Of a DNA stretch of 64,000 nt, positions 8,223-15,541 are shown one piece after another. Numbering within the stretch: the first letter of the stretch is position 1; each line of letters opens with the position of its first letter. The stretch covers positions 1,496,501 through 1,560,500 of the forward strand of contig NZ_CP011509.1 in the NCBI RefSeq assembly GCF_001027285.1. Reading direction: 5' to 3'. The DNA comes from Archangium gephyra (GTDB lineage Bacteria > Myxococcota > Myxococcia > Myxococcales > Myxococcaceae). Under the pieces are notes generated by a model that did no database searches, was not told where the DNA came from, and was given only the letters and a program-made list of their open reading frames with translations. The position numbers were made by a program, and so were the translations under genes.

Positions 8223-8762
8223 ATGCTCCTGCCCAACGTTCTCGCCGCCAGCAGCTTCGTGGAGGTCCGCCCGGGCCTCATCTTCTGGACCCTCGTCACC
8301 TTCATCATCGTCGCCATCATCCTGCGGGCCAAGGCGTGGGGCCCCATCCTGTCGCTGGTCGAGGAGCGCGAGAAGCAGATCGCCAGCTCCATCGAGGCGG
8401 CCAAGCGGGAGCGCGCCGAGGCCGAGAAGCTGCTCGCCGAGCAGAAGACGGCCATCGCCGAGGCCCGCCGCGACGCGCAGGAGATGCTCCGCCGCAACCA
8501 GCAGGAGGTGGAGAAGTTCCGCGAGGAGCTGATGGCCAAGAGCCGCAAGGAGGCCGAGGAGTTCAAGGCGTCCGCGACGCGCGAGATTGAAGAGCAGAAG
8601 TCCAAGGCCATCGCCGAGGTGAAGGCCATGGCGGTGGACCTGTCCATGGAGATCGCCAGCAAGCTGCTCAACGAGCGCCTGGACGACTCCAAGCACCGCG
8701 CCCTGGCCGAGCAGTTCGTGGCGGGCCTGCCGGTCAAGGGCACGACCCAGGGCCGGGCGTAG
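8223..8762 (+). CDS. atpF: ATP synthase F0 subunit b
   Basis: 179 residues. One N-terminal membrane helix (PGLIFWTLVTFIIVAIIL) is followed by a long charged coiled coil (about 40-155) with the usual VEEREKQI start. This is the peripheral stalk that links F0 to F1. The F1 genes (atpH, A, G, D, C) do not follow; the next gene is ychF. The split of F0 and F1 into separate loci is seen in other delta-proteobacteria. Confidence 0.95.
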   Translation: MLLPNVLAASSFVEVRPGLIFWTLVTFIIVAIILRAKAWGPILSLVEEREKQIASSIEAAKRERAEAEKLLAEQKTAIAEARRDAQEMLRRNQQEVEKFREELMAKSRKEAEEFKASATREIEEQKSKAIAEVKAMAVDLSMEIASKLLNERLDDSKHRALAEQFVAGLPVKGTTQGRA

Positions 8763-8807
8763 CTCACCGGATTTCCGGGTCCGCGCACCGCTGTTCAGGA
8801 ATCCAAT

Positions 8808-9917
8808 ATGGCGCTTTCCATCGGCATCGTCGGTCTGCCCAACGTGGGCAAGTCCACCCTGTTCAACGCACTCTCGGCGGCGGGGGCCCAGGCGGCCAAC
8901 TACCCGTTCTGCACCATCGAGCCCAACGTGGGCGTGGTGCCGGTGCCGGACGAGCGGCTGGACAAGCTCTCCGCCCTGGTGAAGCCGCTGAAGAAGATTC
9001 CCACCTCGCTCGAGTTCGTGGACATCGCGGGCCTGGTGCGCGGCGCCTCGAAGGGCGAGGGACTGGGCAACCAGTTCCTCGGCAACATCCGCCAGGTGGA
9101 CGCGGTGCTGCACGTGCTGCGCTGCTTCGTGGATGACAACGTCACCCACGTGGAGGGTGGCGTGGACCCGGTGCGCGACCGGGACGTGGTGGACACCGAG
9201 CTCTGCCTGAAGGACCTGGAGACGGTGGAGAAGCGCCGCGAGCGCTCGCAGAAGAACACCAAGATGGGCGGCAAGGCGGGCGACGAGGCGAAGGCGGAAC
9301 TGGTGGTGCTGGACAAGGTGAAGGCGGGGCTGGACTCGGCCATCACCGTGCGCGCGCAGAAGCTGACGTCCGACGAGCGGGCGGTGCTGAAGGATCTCTT
9401 CCTGCTGACGGACAAGCCCGTGCTGTACGTGGCGAACATCAGCGAGAAGCAGATTGGCAAGGAGGACTCGGACCCGATGGTGCAGCGGGTGCGGGAGATG
9501 GCGGCGAAGGAGGGCGCGGGGGTGGTGGTGCTGGCGGCGGCGATGGAGGCGGAGATCCAGCAGCTGCCCGAGGAGGAGCGTCCGGGCTTCCTGGAGAGCG
9601 CGGGGCTGACGGAGCCGGGCCTGCACAAGGTGGTGCGCGAGGGCTACAAGCTGCTGGGCCTGCAGACGTACTTCACGGTGGGCGAGCAGGAGTGCCGGGC
9701 GTGGACGATCCACAAGGGTGACAAGGCGCCGCAGGCGGCGGGCGTCATCCACTCGGACTTCGAGCGCGGCTTCATCAAGGCCGAGGTGATGAGGTGGGAG
9801 GACCTGCTCAAGTACGGCAGCGAGTCGGCGGTGAAGGAGAAGGGCCTGCTGCGCGTGGAAGGCAAGGAGTACGTGGTGCAGGACGGTGACTGCATGCACT
9901 TCCGCTTCAACGTGTAA
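8808..9917 (+). CDS. ychF: Obg-family ATPase YchF
   Basis: 369 residues, the normal length. The P-loop GLPNVGKST lies near residue 10, the switch region FVDIAGLVRGASKGEGLGN follows, and the altered G4 motif (ANISE instead of NKxD) explains the ATP preference of this family. A C-terminal TGS domain (LLGLQTYFTVGEQECRAWTI) ends with the conserved FRFNV. YchF binds ribosomes and affects translation fidelity and stress responses. It lies 45 bp after atpF and may be cotranscribed, but its function is not linked to ATP synthase. Confidence 0.97.
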   Translation: MALSIGIVGLPNVGKSTLFNALSAAGAQAANYPFCTIEPNVGVVPVPDERLDKLSALVKPLKKIPTSLEFVDIAGLVRGASKGEGLGNQFLGNIRQVDAVLHVLRCFVDDNVTHVEGGVDPVRDRDVVDTELCLKDLETVEKRRERSQKNTKMGGKAGDEAKAELVVLDKVKAGLDSAITVRAQKLTSDERAVLKDLFLLTDKPVLYVANISEKQIGKEDSDPMVQRVREMAAKEGAGVVVLAAAMEAEIQQLPEEERPGFLESAGLTEPGLHKVVREGYKLLGLQTYFTVGEQECRAWTIHKGDKAPQAAGVIHSDFERGFIKAEVMRWEDLLKYGSESAVKEKGLLRVEGKEYVVQDGDCMHFRFNV

Positions 9918-9920
9918 CGC

Positions 9921-9955
9921 CCCCTCTCCCTCTGGGAGCTGGACAGGGTGAGGGT
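9921..9955. repeat. Degenerate copy of dispersed intergenic palindrome
   Basis: Contains ccctctccc-tct-gggag followed by agggtgagggt. This is a decayed relative of the elements at 52329-52362 and 30265-30298; the right arm of its stem is lost. Confidence 0.55.
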
Positions 9956-9961
9956 CATCGA

Positions 9962-9999
9962 GAGGGTGCCGAGAGGACCGAAGGGGTCCCGGCACCCTC
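9962..9999. terminator. Bidirectional hairpin between ychF and a convergent gene
   Basis: A perfect 10-bp outer stem, gagggtgccg (9962-9971) with cggcaccctc (9990-9999), and an inner 5-bp stem ggacc/ggtcc closing a five-base loop. It lies between two convergent genes, so it can end both transcripts. No T tract follows. Confidence 0.6.
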
Positions 10000-10022
10000 C
10001 GTGCTTTGCGGGGGACGGTGGA

Positions 10023-10298
10023 TTACGCCGGCCCGCGGAACGCGGTGTAGAGCCACATGGCGACGGCGAGCGCGGCGACGGCGGTGGAGAAGATGGCGGC
10101 GCGGCGGGAGCGGCCCTCGTCGGGGAACTTCCGGGCGCGCACCCACATACCGCCCACGCGGACGGCGACGAAGAAGGCGAGCAGGGCGGCGCCGATCCAC
10201 TTCCAGCCCGGGGGGCGGGAGACGGCCACGGCCCAGGCGCCGATGAAGGCGACGTTGCCGAGCAGGAGCAGCAGTTGGAGGCGGAGGAACGGGCTCAT
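10023..10298 (-). CDS. Small membrane protein, unknown
   Basis: 91 residues with three hydrophobic helices (LQLLLLLGNVAFIGAWAVAV, IGAALLAFFVAVRVGGMWV, AIFSTAVAALAVAMWLYTAF). A basic loop RARKFPDEGRSRR lies between helices two and three. No family is recognised. It is convergent with ychF and lies 89 bp downstream of the citrate synthase gene on the same strand, with which it could be cotranscribed. Confidence 0.65.
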   Translation of the reverse strand: MSPFLRLQLLLLLGNVAFIGAWAVAVSRPPGWKWIGAALLAFFVAVRVGGMWVRARKFPDEGRSRRAAIFSTAVAALAVAMWLYTAFRGPA

Positions 10299-10387
10299 GC
10301 GGTGCTCGGGTAAGGCGGGGCGGGAGCGGAGTCCAGCGCATTGTCATCCGGCGTGCGCCAGGAGACGGCCGGTGGGCGGTGAGGCGC

Positions 10388-11677
10388 TCAGGGCGCGGTG
10401 ACAGGCGCTCCCACGTAGCGGGCCCTTGGGCGTAGCAGGTGTCCCTGCTCGCGTTGCTCCAGCACGTGCGCCACCCAGCCCGCCGCTCGCCCCACCGCGA
10501 ACAGCGCCGCCGCCGCTCCCGCTGGCAGCTCCAGCGCCGATGCCAGCGCCACCAGGCCGAAGTCCACCGTGGGCGCCGGGTGGCCCGCCTCCCGCATCGC
10601 CTCCTCCACCGTGCGCAGCACCCGGACTCCCACCGTCTCCGGACGGAAGGCATACGCCGCCTCCAGCAGCGGCGGTGTGCGTGGATCTCCCTCCGGGTAC
10701 AGCGGGTGCCCGAAGCCCGGTACCGACTCGCCCCGCCGCAGCCGCTCGTGCACCACCGTGCGTGCCCGCTCCGGCCTTCCCACCTCCTGCAGCAGGGCCT
10801 CGATGCGGTCACTCGCGCCTCCGTGCTTCGGCCCCGAGACCGCCGCCAGCGCCGCGCTCAGGCACGCGTACAGGTCCGCCCCCGAGGACGCCGTCACCCG
10901 CGCCGCGAACGTGGACACATTCAGCTCATGGTCCGCGCACAGCACCAGCGCCCGGTCCAGCATCTCCGGCGCTCGCTTCCCCGTCGCTCCCCACGCCACC
11001 GCCAGCGAGGCCGCCACCGTCTCCTCCTTCAGCGCCCGGGCCACCCGTGCCGGCGCGTGCGCCGCGCACACCCAGGCCGCCAGGTGCCGCAACAGCCGTC
11101 GTGCTCGCAGCCGCTCCTGCTCCACCGGGGCCGCGAAGCGCGCCTCGTCCCAGGCCGCCAGCAAGGGCACCACCGCCAGCAGCACCGCCAGGGGCGGTGA
11201 GCGTTTCGGCACCAGCCCCGCCACCGCCGAGGGTTGCACGGGCAGCTCCGGCGAGGGCCACCGCACCGGCTGTGCTGGCAGGCTGCCCGACCAGAGCAAC
11301 TCCGCCACGTCCTCGAAGCTCCGCCCCTCCACCGCGAGCCGCACCGCGGGCTGTCCCCGGTATGCCAGTCCCTCCGCCCCCACCCGTGAGACCGCCGAGT
11401 CGATGACGGGCTCGCCCCAGCGCAAGGCTCCCGCCGCCACCGCCGCGTGTCCCGCCCGTGCATCGTGCCGCGCCTTCAGCCGCTCGAGGTCGGCCCGGAC
11501 GTACCGGTTCTCCTTCGTCCCCGGCTCCGGCACGCACCGCACCAGGCCCCGGCTCACGTACGTGTAGAGCGTCGCCCGCTTCACCCCCAGCAGCGCCGCC
11601 GCCTCCGCCGCTGGCACCAGCTCCTCATGTCGACTGTCGAATCGAGATTGAGCCTTGGGCCCTCGCGCCTCAACCAT
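10388..11677 (-). CDS. Citrate synthase-family enzyme with N-terminal HTH domain
   Basis: 429 residues. The first 70 form an excisionase/MerR-like helix-turn-helix (VPAAEAAALLGVKRATLYTYVSRGLV). The rest is citrate synthase-like: HGGASDRIEALLQEVG and the active-site region GFGHPLYPEGDPRTPPLL, then VDFGLVALASALELPAG. The family condenses acetyl-CoA or propionyl-CoA with an oxo acid. HTH-citrate synthase fusions are known in some Actinobacteria and Proteobacteria, usually as second copies beside the housekeeping gltA. Whether the fused domain binds DNA, for example its own promoter, is unknown. Confidence 0.85.
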   Translation of the reverse strand: MVEARGPKAQSRFDSRHEELVPAAEAAALLGVKRATLYTYVSRGLVRCVPEPGTKENRYVRADLERLKARHDARAGHAAVAAGALRWGEPVIDSAVSRVGAEGLAYRGQPAVRLAVEGRSFEDVAELLWSGSLPAQPVRWPSPELPVQPSAVAGLVPKRSPPLAVLLAVVPLLAAWDEARFAAPVEQERLRARRLLRHLAAWVCAAHAPARVARALKEETVAASLAVAWGATGKRAPEMLDRALVLCADHELNVSTFAARVTASSGADLYACLSAALAAVSGPKHGGASDRIEALLQEVGRPERARTVVHERLRRGESVPGFGHPLYPEGDPRTPPLLEAAYAFRPETVGVRVLRTVEEAMREAGHPAPTVDFGLVALASALELPAGAAAALFAVGRAAGWVAHVLEQREQGHLLRPRARYVGAPVTAP

Positions 11678-11706
11678 TCGTCATGTCTCCCGGTGCGCAT
11701 TATCGA

Positions 11707-11728
11707 CTCGACTCGATGGTGCGTCGAG
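11707..11728. promoter_or_regulatory. Dyad in the divergent citrate synthase/methyltransferase promoter
   Basis: Inverted repeat ctcgac (11707-11712) / gtcgag (11723-11728) with a 10-base spacer, in the 75-bp gap between two divergent genes. It could be an operator for the HTH domain of the adjacent citrate synthase, but six-base arms are weak evidence in GC-rich DNA. Confidence 0.25.
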
Positions 11729-11752
11729 CCGAGGCGGAAGGAGCATGCCACC

Positions 11753-12532
11753 ATGCAGGTCGACTTCGGACGGACGGCGAATGACTACGTGAAGCACCGG
11801 GCGGGATTCCCCGAGCGTTTCTTCCAGCGGCTCGCCCGTGAGGACGTCCTCCGGCCCGGGCTGCGCGCCGTGGACCTGGGCACCGGCACGGGCACCGTGG
11901 CCCGGGGACTCGCCCGCCACGGCTGTCACGTCACCGCCCTGGACATCTCCGCCTCCATGCTCGAGGGCGCCCGCCAGCTCGCCGCCGACGAGCGGCTCTC
12001 CATCGACTGGCGCCTCGCTCCCGCGGAGAACACCGGCCTGCCCGAGGCCTCGGTGGACCTCGTCGTCGCCGGCCAGTGCTGGCATTGGTTCGACCGCGCC
12101 GCCGCCGCCCGCGAGGCCGCCCGGCTGCTCGTTCCCGGCGGCCGGCTCGTCATCGCCCATTTCGACTGGGTGCCCCTGCCCGGCAACATCATCGAGGCCA
12201 CCGAGCACCTCATCAACGGCTTCAACCCCGGCCCCCTCCAGCCCTACGTCCAGTTCGGCCACGGCACCGGCCTCTACCCCGCCTGGTTCAAGGACGCCGC
12301 CGGCGCGGGCTTCACCGGCCTTGAGAGCTTCTCCTTCGACGTCGCCGTCCCCTATACCCACGAGGCCTGGCGTGGCCGCGTCCGGGCCAGTGCCAAGATT
12401 GGCGCGTCGCTCGCTCCAGAGGAGATCGCCCGCTTCGATGCCGCGCTCGCCTCGCTCCTCGCCGAGCGTTTTCCCGCTCAGCCCCTCGCCGTTCCCCACC
12501 GCGTCTTCGCCTTGCTGGCCACGCGGCCGTAG
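11753..12532 (+). CDS. Class I SAM-dependent methyltransferase
   Basis: 259 residues from the ATG at 11753, preceded by ggaaggag nine bases upstream. Motif I is AVDLGTGTGTVARGLA, with an acidic residue after strand 2 (ALDIS) and a motif near VDLVVAGQCWHWFD. This is the methyltransferase type 11 pattern with the WHWFD segment typical of relatives of yeast Crg1/trans-aconitate methyltransferase. The substrate is unknown. It is divergent from the citrate synthase-like gene; a trans-aconitate role would fit that neighbour but is only a suggestion. Confidence 0.88.
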   Translation: MQVDFGRTANDYVKHRAGFPERFFQRLAREDVLRPGLRAVDLGTGTGTVARGLARHGCHVTALDISASMLEGARQLAADERLSIDWRLAPAENTGLPEASVDLVVAGQCWHWFDRAAAAREAARLLVPGGRLVIAHFDWVPLPGNIIEATEHLINGFNPGPLQPYVQFGHGTGLYPAWFKDAAGAGFTGLESFSFDVAVPYTHEAWRGRVRASAKIGASLAPEEIARFDAALASLLAERFPAQPLAVPHRVFALLATRP

Positions 12533-12570
12533 CTGGGACGGCGAGGAAGGTTGAGCCCCGGGGAGACGCC

Positions 12571-13089
12571 GTGGCACCCTCGCGTCCCATGGCCTCCCTT
12601 CTCGACTCGCTCGAACGCTCGCGCCTCCTCAAGGACCGGGAAGCGGCGCGGGAGGTCCTCAACCCCGCCGAGCCTCCCCACGTCTCCCTGCTACGCCTGT
12701 GCGACGCCGGGCTGCTCGAGGGCGGCCTCACCGTGGCGTTCGGCGTGCGGCCCGATGAGCTCGTGGGTCCGCTCACCATGGCCATGGGCGGCGCCGCGAA
12801 GCGCTTCAAGGTCGTCGACGTCCGCGAGCGCCCACGCCTCGAGCTCCACGTCCTCGCCGGAGAGACGTCCGAGCGCTGGGAGGTGGAGGACCTCTGGACG
12901 CTCGTGCACAACCTCAACAGCCTCTACCGCGAGGCTCCCGACGTGCGCGCCATCGCCCTGCTCGGCGAGTGGAATGACGCGCTCCAGCTGCTGTGCGTGG
13001 ACAAGCGCGCCCTCCCGAAGCTCCTGCGCGAGCGCTTCTTCGCGCCCCAGAACAGGGAGGCCTTGGAGCGCGAGCAGGAGCGGCCCTGA
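12571..13089 (+). CDS. Unrecognised cytosolic protein
   Basis: 172 residues from a GTG at 12571, which has a ggggaga Shine-Dalgarno seven bases upstream; an ATG at 12589 has none. The protein is soluble and mixed alpha/beta. It contains LEGGLTVAFGVRPDEL, a KRFKVVDVRERPRLELHV strand pair and a charged C terminus. No family is recognised. It follows the methyltransferase gene by 38 bp on the same strand and may be cotranscribed. Confidence 0.65.
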   Translation: MAPSRPMASLLDSLERSRLLKDREAAREVLNPAEPPHVSLLRLCDAGLLEGGLTVAFGVRPDELVGPLTMAMGGAAKRFKVVDVRERPRLELHVLAGETSERWEVEDLWTLVHNLNSLYREAPDVRAIALLGEWNDALQLLCVDKRALPKLLRERFFAPQNREALEREQERP

Positions 13090-13095
13090 GGCCCG

Positions 13096-13608
13096 TCAGC
13101 GTCCCCGCCGCTTGAACTGCGCCAGGCTGAGCTGCTGGTTCAGCCGGGCGATCTCCTTGCGCGCGGCCTCGAGCTCCTCCGACGGCTTCATGCCGCCGAA
13201 GAGCTCGCGGACCCGCTCCAACAACGAGCGTTTGTTGGCGGGCCGGGAGCCGCGCTTGCCTTTGGCCTTCGTCAGCGCCTGATTCGTGGCCTCCAGCTGC
13301 TTCTTCAGCAGCTTCACCTCGTCGCGCGCCAGGGTGGCCTCCCGCCGGGACTCACCCAGGTCGGCCGTGAGCGTGGCGAGCTGCTGCTCCACCTCCGCGC
13401 GCGCCGAGCGGAGGGCGGCGTTCTCCTTCTCCAGCGACTGCACCTGGGTCCGCAGGGCCTGGAGCTCCGCCGCCTCCTGCTTCTCGTCACGCGCTGGCGC
13501 CACCGGGGCCGCTTTCTCGCGTGCGGCCAGCTCGGCCTTGAGACGTTTCACCTCCGACTGCGTTGTCTCGAGCAGATCCCTCAGCTCGCGCTCATCCGAC
13601 CTGGCCAC
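13096..13608 (-). CDS. Coiled-coil protein
   Basis: 170 residues from a GTG at 13608 with ggggtgg upstream. A longer start at 13665 lacks a binding site and has an odd Cys/Arg-rich leader. Nearly the whole chain is heptad coiled coil (about residues 5-120: LRDLLETTQSEVKRLKAEL, LQALRTQVQSLEKENAAL). A basic linker (KGKRGSRPANKRS) and a second short coil with EEARKEIARLNQQ-like sequence follow. It is convergent with the previous gene with only six bases between the stops. It is probably structural or a scaffold; no enzyme domain is seen. Confidence 0.65.
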   Translation of the reverse strand: MARSDERELRDLLETTQSEVKRLKAELAAREKAAPVAPARDEKQEAAELQALRTQVQSLEKENAALRSARAEVEQQLATLTADLGESRREATLARDEVKLLKKQLEATNQALTKAKGKRGSRPANKRSLLERVRELFGGMKPSEELEAARKEIARLNQQLSLAQFKRRGR

Positions 13609-13677
13609 GGTTCCACCCCTGTGTGTCCGCGAGCATAGTCCCGCGACCCGTGGGGTGCACGCCACCGCACGCCGGAC

Positions 13678-14688
13678 TCAGCTCGCGAGCGGTGGGGCCT
13701 CGGTGAGGGCGGCCGTCTCTCGCGGGCCTTGCTTCTTGCGCTCCAGGTACCAGCGGCGGAACGCCAGCGTGGCCCGGTCCGTCGCCACGCTGCGCTCCTC
13801 GGACACCGGCGGGGATTCGACGGGGTGGCTCGACTCCACCACCGCCTGGTCCTCCCGGAGGATGCGCTTGTTGAAGTGGTCCAGCGCGGCCGCGAGCGGC
13901 TGGAACTTCAGGAAGTCACGCGTGCTCACCAGCATCATCCGCGTGTGGTCCGCGTCCACCGGCACGCACCACATGAACAGCTGCATGAGGCGTTGGGGGA
14001 TGGGAATCTTCAGCGACATGCCGTTGGGCCGCAGCCAGTCCAGATAGGCGTCCGAGGCCGCTCCATCCAGGGTCCACGAGGTGCGGAACCCCGTGGGCGT
14101 GGGGTGCACCTCCATCTCCATCCTCGAGTCCGGCTTCATCCGCCGCGCCAGCGCTCCACCAATGGTGCGCCGGTGCACGAAGGGCAGGTGTGGGGAGTCC
14201 AGCATGTTCTCCATCGCCCGCGTCCAGTGCGCGTTCCACGTCTCGGCGTAGTGCCACACGTGCACGCCCGGCTGCTCCATCACGGAGGGCACCGACAGCT
14301 CCTCCGGCGCCTCCGCTCCCGGGCGCGTGTAGAGCCAGATGAGGCCTCCGCGCTCGCGCACCGGGAAGGCCGTGGCGGCGTAGCGCTGGCGCTTCTCCTC
14401 GGGCATGGGGTTGAGCGGAATGTGCGTGCACGCCCCGCCCGACGCGAAGCGCCACCCGTGGAAGGGACACTCCAGGCACCCGTCCTTGCCCACCTTCCCC
14501 AGCGACAGCTTCACCCCCCGGTGCGGACATTGGTCATGCAGCGCCGACACCCGGCCCTGGGCGTCCCGGAAGAGCACGAGGCGCTCCCCCGCCAGCGTCA
14601 ACGCGTGGGGCGCCTTGCCCACCTCCTTCGACATCGCCACCGGCGTCCACACGTCCGCGAAACCTTCGTCGGCGAAACCGTCCAACAT
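13678..14688 (-). CDS. Rieske [2Fe-2S] ring-hydroxylating oxygenase
   Basis: 336 residues. The N-terminal Rieske cluster ligands are CPHRG near residue 54 and CPFHGW about 20 residues later. The catalytic domain carries the mononuclear iron segment ENMLDSPHLPFVH with two histidines and an upstream acid. The length and the single-component look resemble vanillate demethylase, pheophorbide a oxygenase or cholesterol 7-desaturase (DAF-36/KshA-like) enzymes. A reductase partner is not adjacent. It is divergent from a TetR-family regulator across an AT-rich gap, so it is probably under that regulator's control. Confidence 0.88.
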   Translation of the reverse strand: MLDGFADEGFADVWTPVAMSKEVGKAPHALTLAGERLVLFRDAQGRVSALHDQCPHRGVKLSLGKVGKDGCLECPFHGWRFASGGACTHIPLNPMPEEKRQRYAATAFPVRERGGLIWLYTRPGAEAPEELSVPSVMEQPGVHVWHYAETWNAHWTRAMENMLDSPHLPFVHRRTIGGALARRMKPDSRMEMEVHPTPTGFRTSWTLDGAASDAYLDWLRPNGMSLKIPIPQRLMQLFMWCVPVDADHTRMMLVSTRDFLKFQPLAAALDHFNKRILREDQAVVESSHPVESPPVSEERSVATDRATLAFRRWYLERKKQGPRETAALTEAPPLAS

Positions 14689-14826
14689 GAAGTCCTCCCA
14701 CAGCGACCGCTCTCAAGATAGAATATTCAGGTTGGTTTATTTAATTTCAAGTCGAAGTGCGTCGAAGCCGCGCACCTGACCTGGGAGACGGTGGATTCCC
14801 TACTCCACACGGGTTATTCAGAAGGC
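14689..14826. promoter_or_regulatory. AT-rich divergent promoter region, Rieske gene/TetR gene
   Basis: The 138-bp gap is unusually AT-rich for the window (gaatattcaggttggtttat from 14721). It contains the palindrome gaatattc (14721-14728) and a 7-bp direct repeat gtcgaag (about 14751-14767). It is a plausible site for the adjacent TetR regulator and for promoters in both directions. Confidence 0.45.
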
Positions 14827-15447
14827 ATGGCCCGGGTGAAGGGAAGCCGCAACGCCGACTACGAGAAGGAGCGCGAGCGCCTGTTGCAGGCGGTCCGTGA
14901 GCGCCTGCTCGCCAGTGACGGGGCGCAGGCGAGCTTCCGCGAGCTGGCCGAGGTGGCGGGGGTGAGCGTGGCCACGCTGCGCCACTACTTCGGCTCGCGC
15001 GAGGCGCTGCTGGCGGAGGTGATGGCGGACATGCACCAGCGCGGCCTGCCGTACCTGCACGCCACCGCCACGGAGTTCCACGGCCCGGTGCGCGAGTCGC
15101 TCCAGTGGTTCCTCCAGCAACTCCTCCTGGGCTGGCGCATGGGCGTCGGGGGGGTGCACGCCTTCGGCCTCACCGCGAGCCTGGGTCACGAGAAGCTGGG
15201 GCCGGTCTACGTGCAGGAGTTGCTGGAGCCCACGCTGCAGGCCACCGAGGCCCGGCTGTCCCGCCACATCGCGGACGGGGAGCTGCGCCGCTGCGACGTG
15301 CGCCACGCCGCGCTGGAGCTGGTGTGCCCGGTGGTGCTCGGCCTGTTGCACCAGGTGCAGCTGGCGGGCTCGCGCTGCCGGCCCCTGGACGTGGAGCGCT
15401 TCCTGGAGGACCACCTGGACACGTTCCTCCGCGCCCACGCCCCGTAG
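14827..15447 (+). CDS. TetR-family transcriptional regulator
   Basis: 206 residues from the ATG at 14827; an upstream in-frame start at 14791 is less likely. The N-terminal HTH reads ASFRELAEVAGVSVATLRHYFGSREALLAEVM, the classical TetR signature. The C-terminal ligand domain is divergent. It is encoded opposite the Rieske oxygenase gene, the usual position for a repressor of an oxygenase induced by its substrate. Confidence 0.9.
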   Translation: MARVKGSRNADYEKERERLLQAVRERLLASDGAQASFRELAEVAGVSVATLRHYFGSREALLAEVMADMHQRGLPYLHATATEFHGPVRESLQWFLQQLLLGWRMGVGGVHAFGLTASLGHEKLGPVYVQELLEPTLQATEARLSRHIADGELRRCDVRHAALELVCPVVLGLLHQVQLAGSRCRPLDVERFLEDHLDTFLRAHAP

Positions 15448-15541
15448 TCCGACCCCCCGGTGCTAAAACGTCCCTTCTGGCCCGGCCGTCTAGTTTAACT
15501 GGCAGAGACTCGGGTTGCTTCTCCCATTTGGTTGTTTGAAC

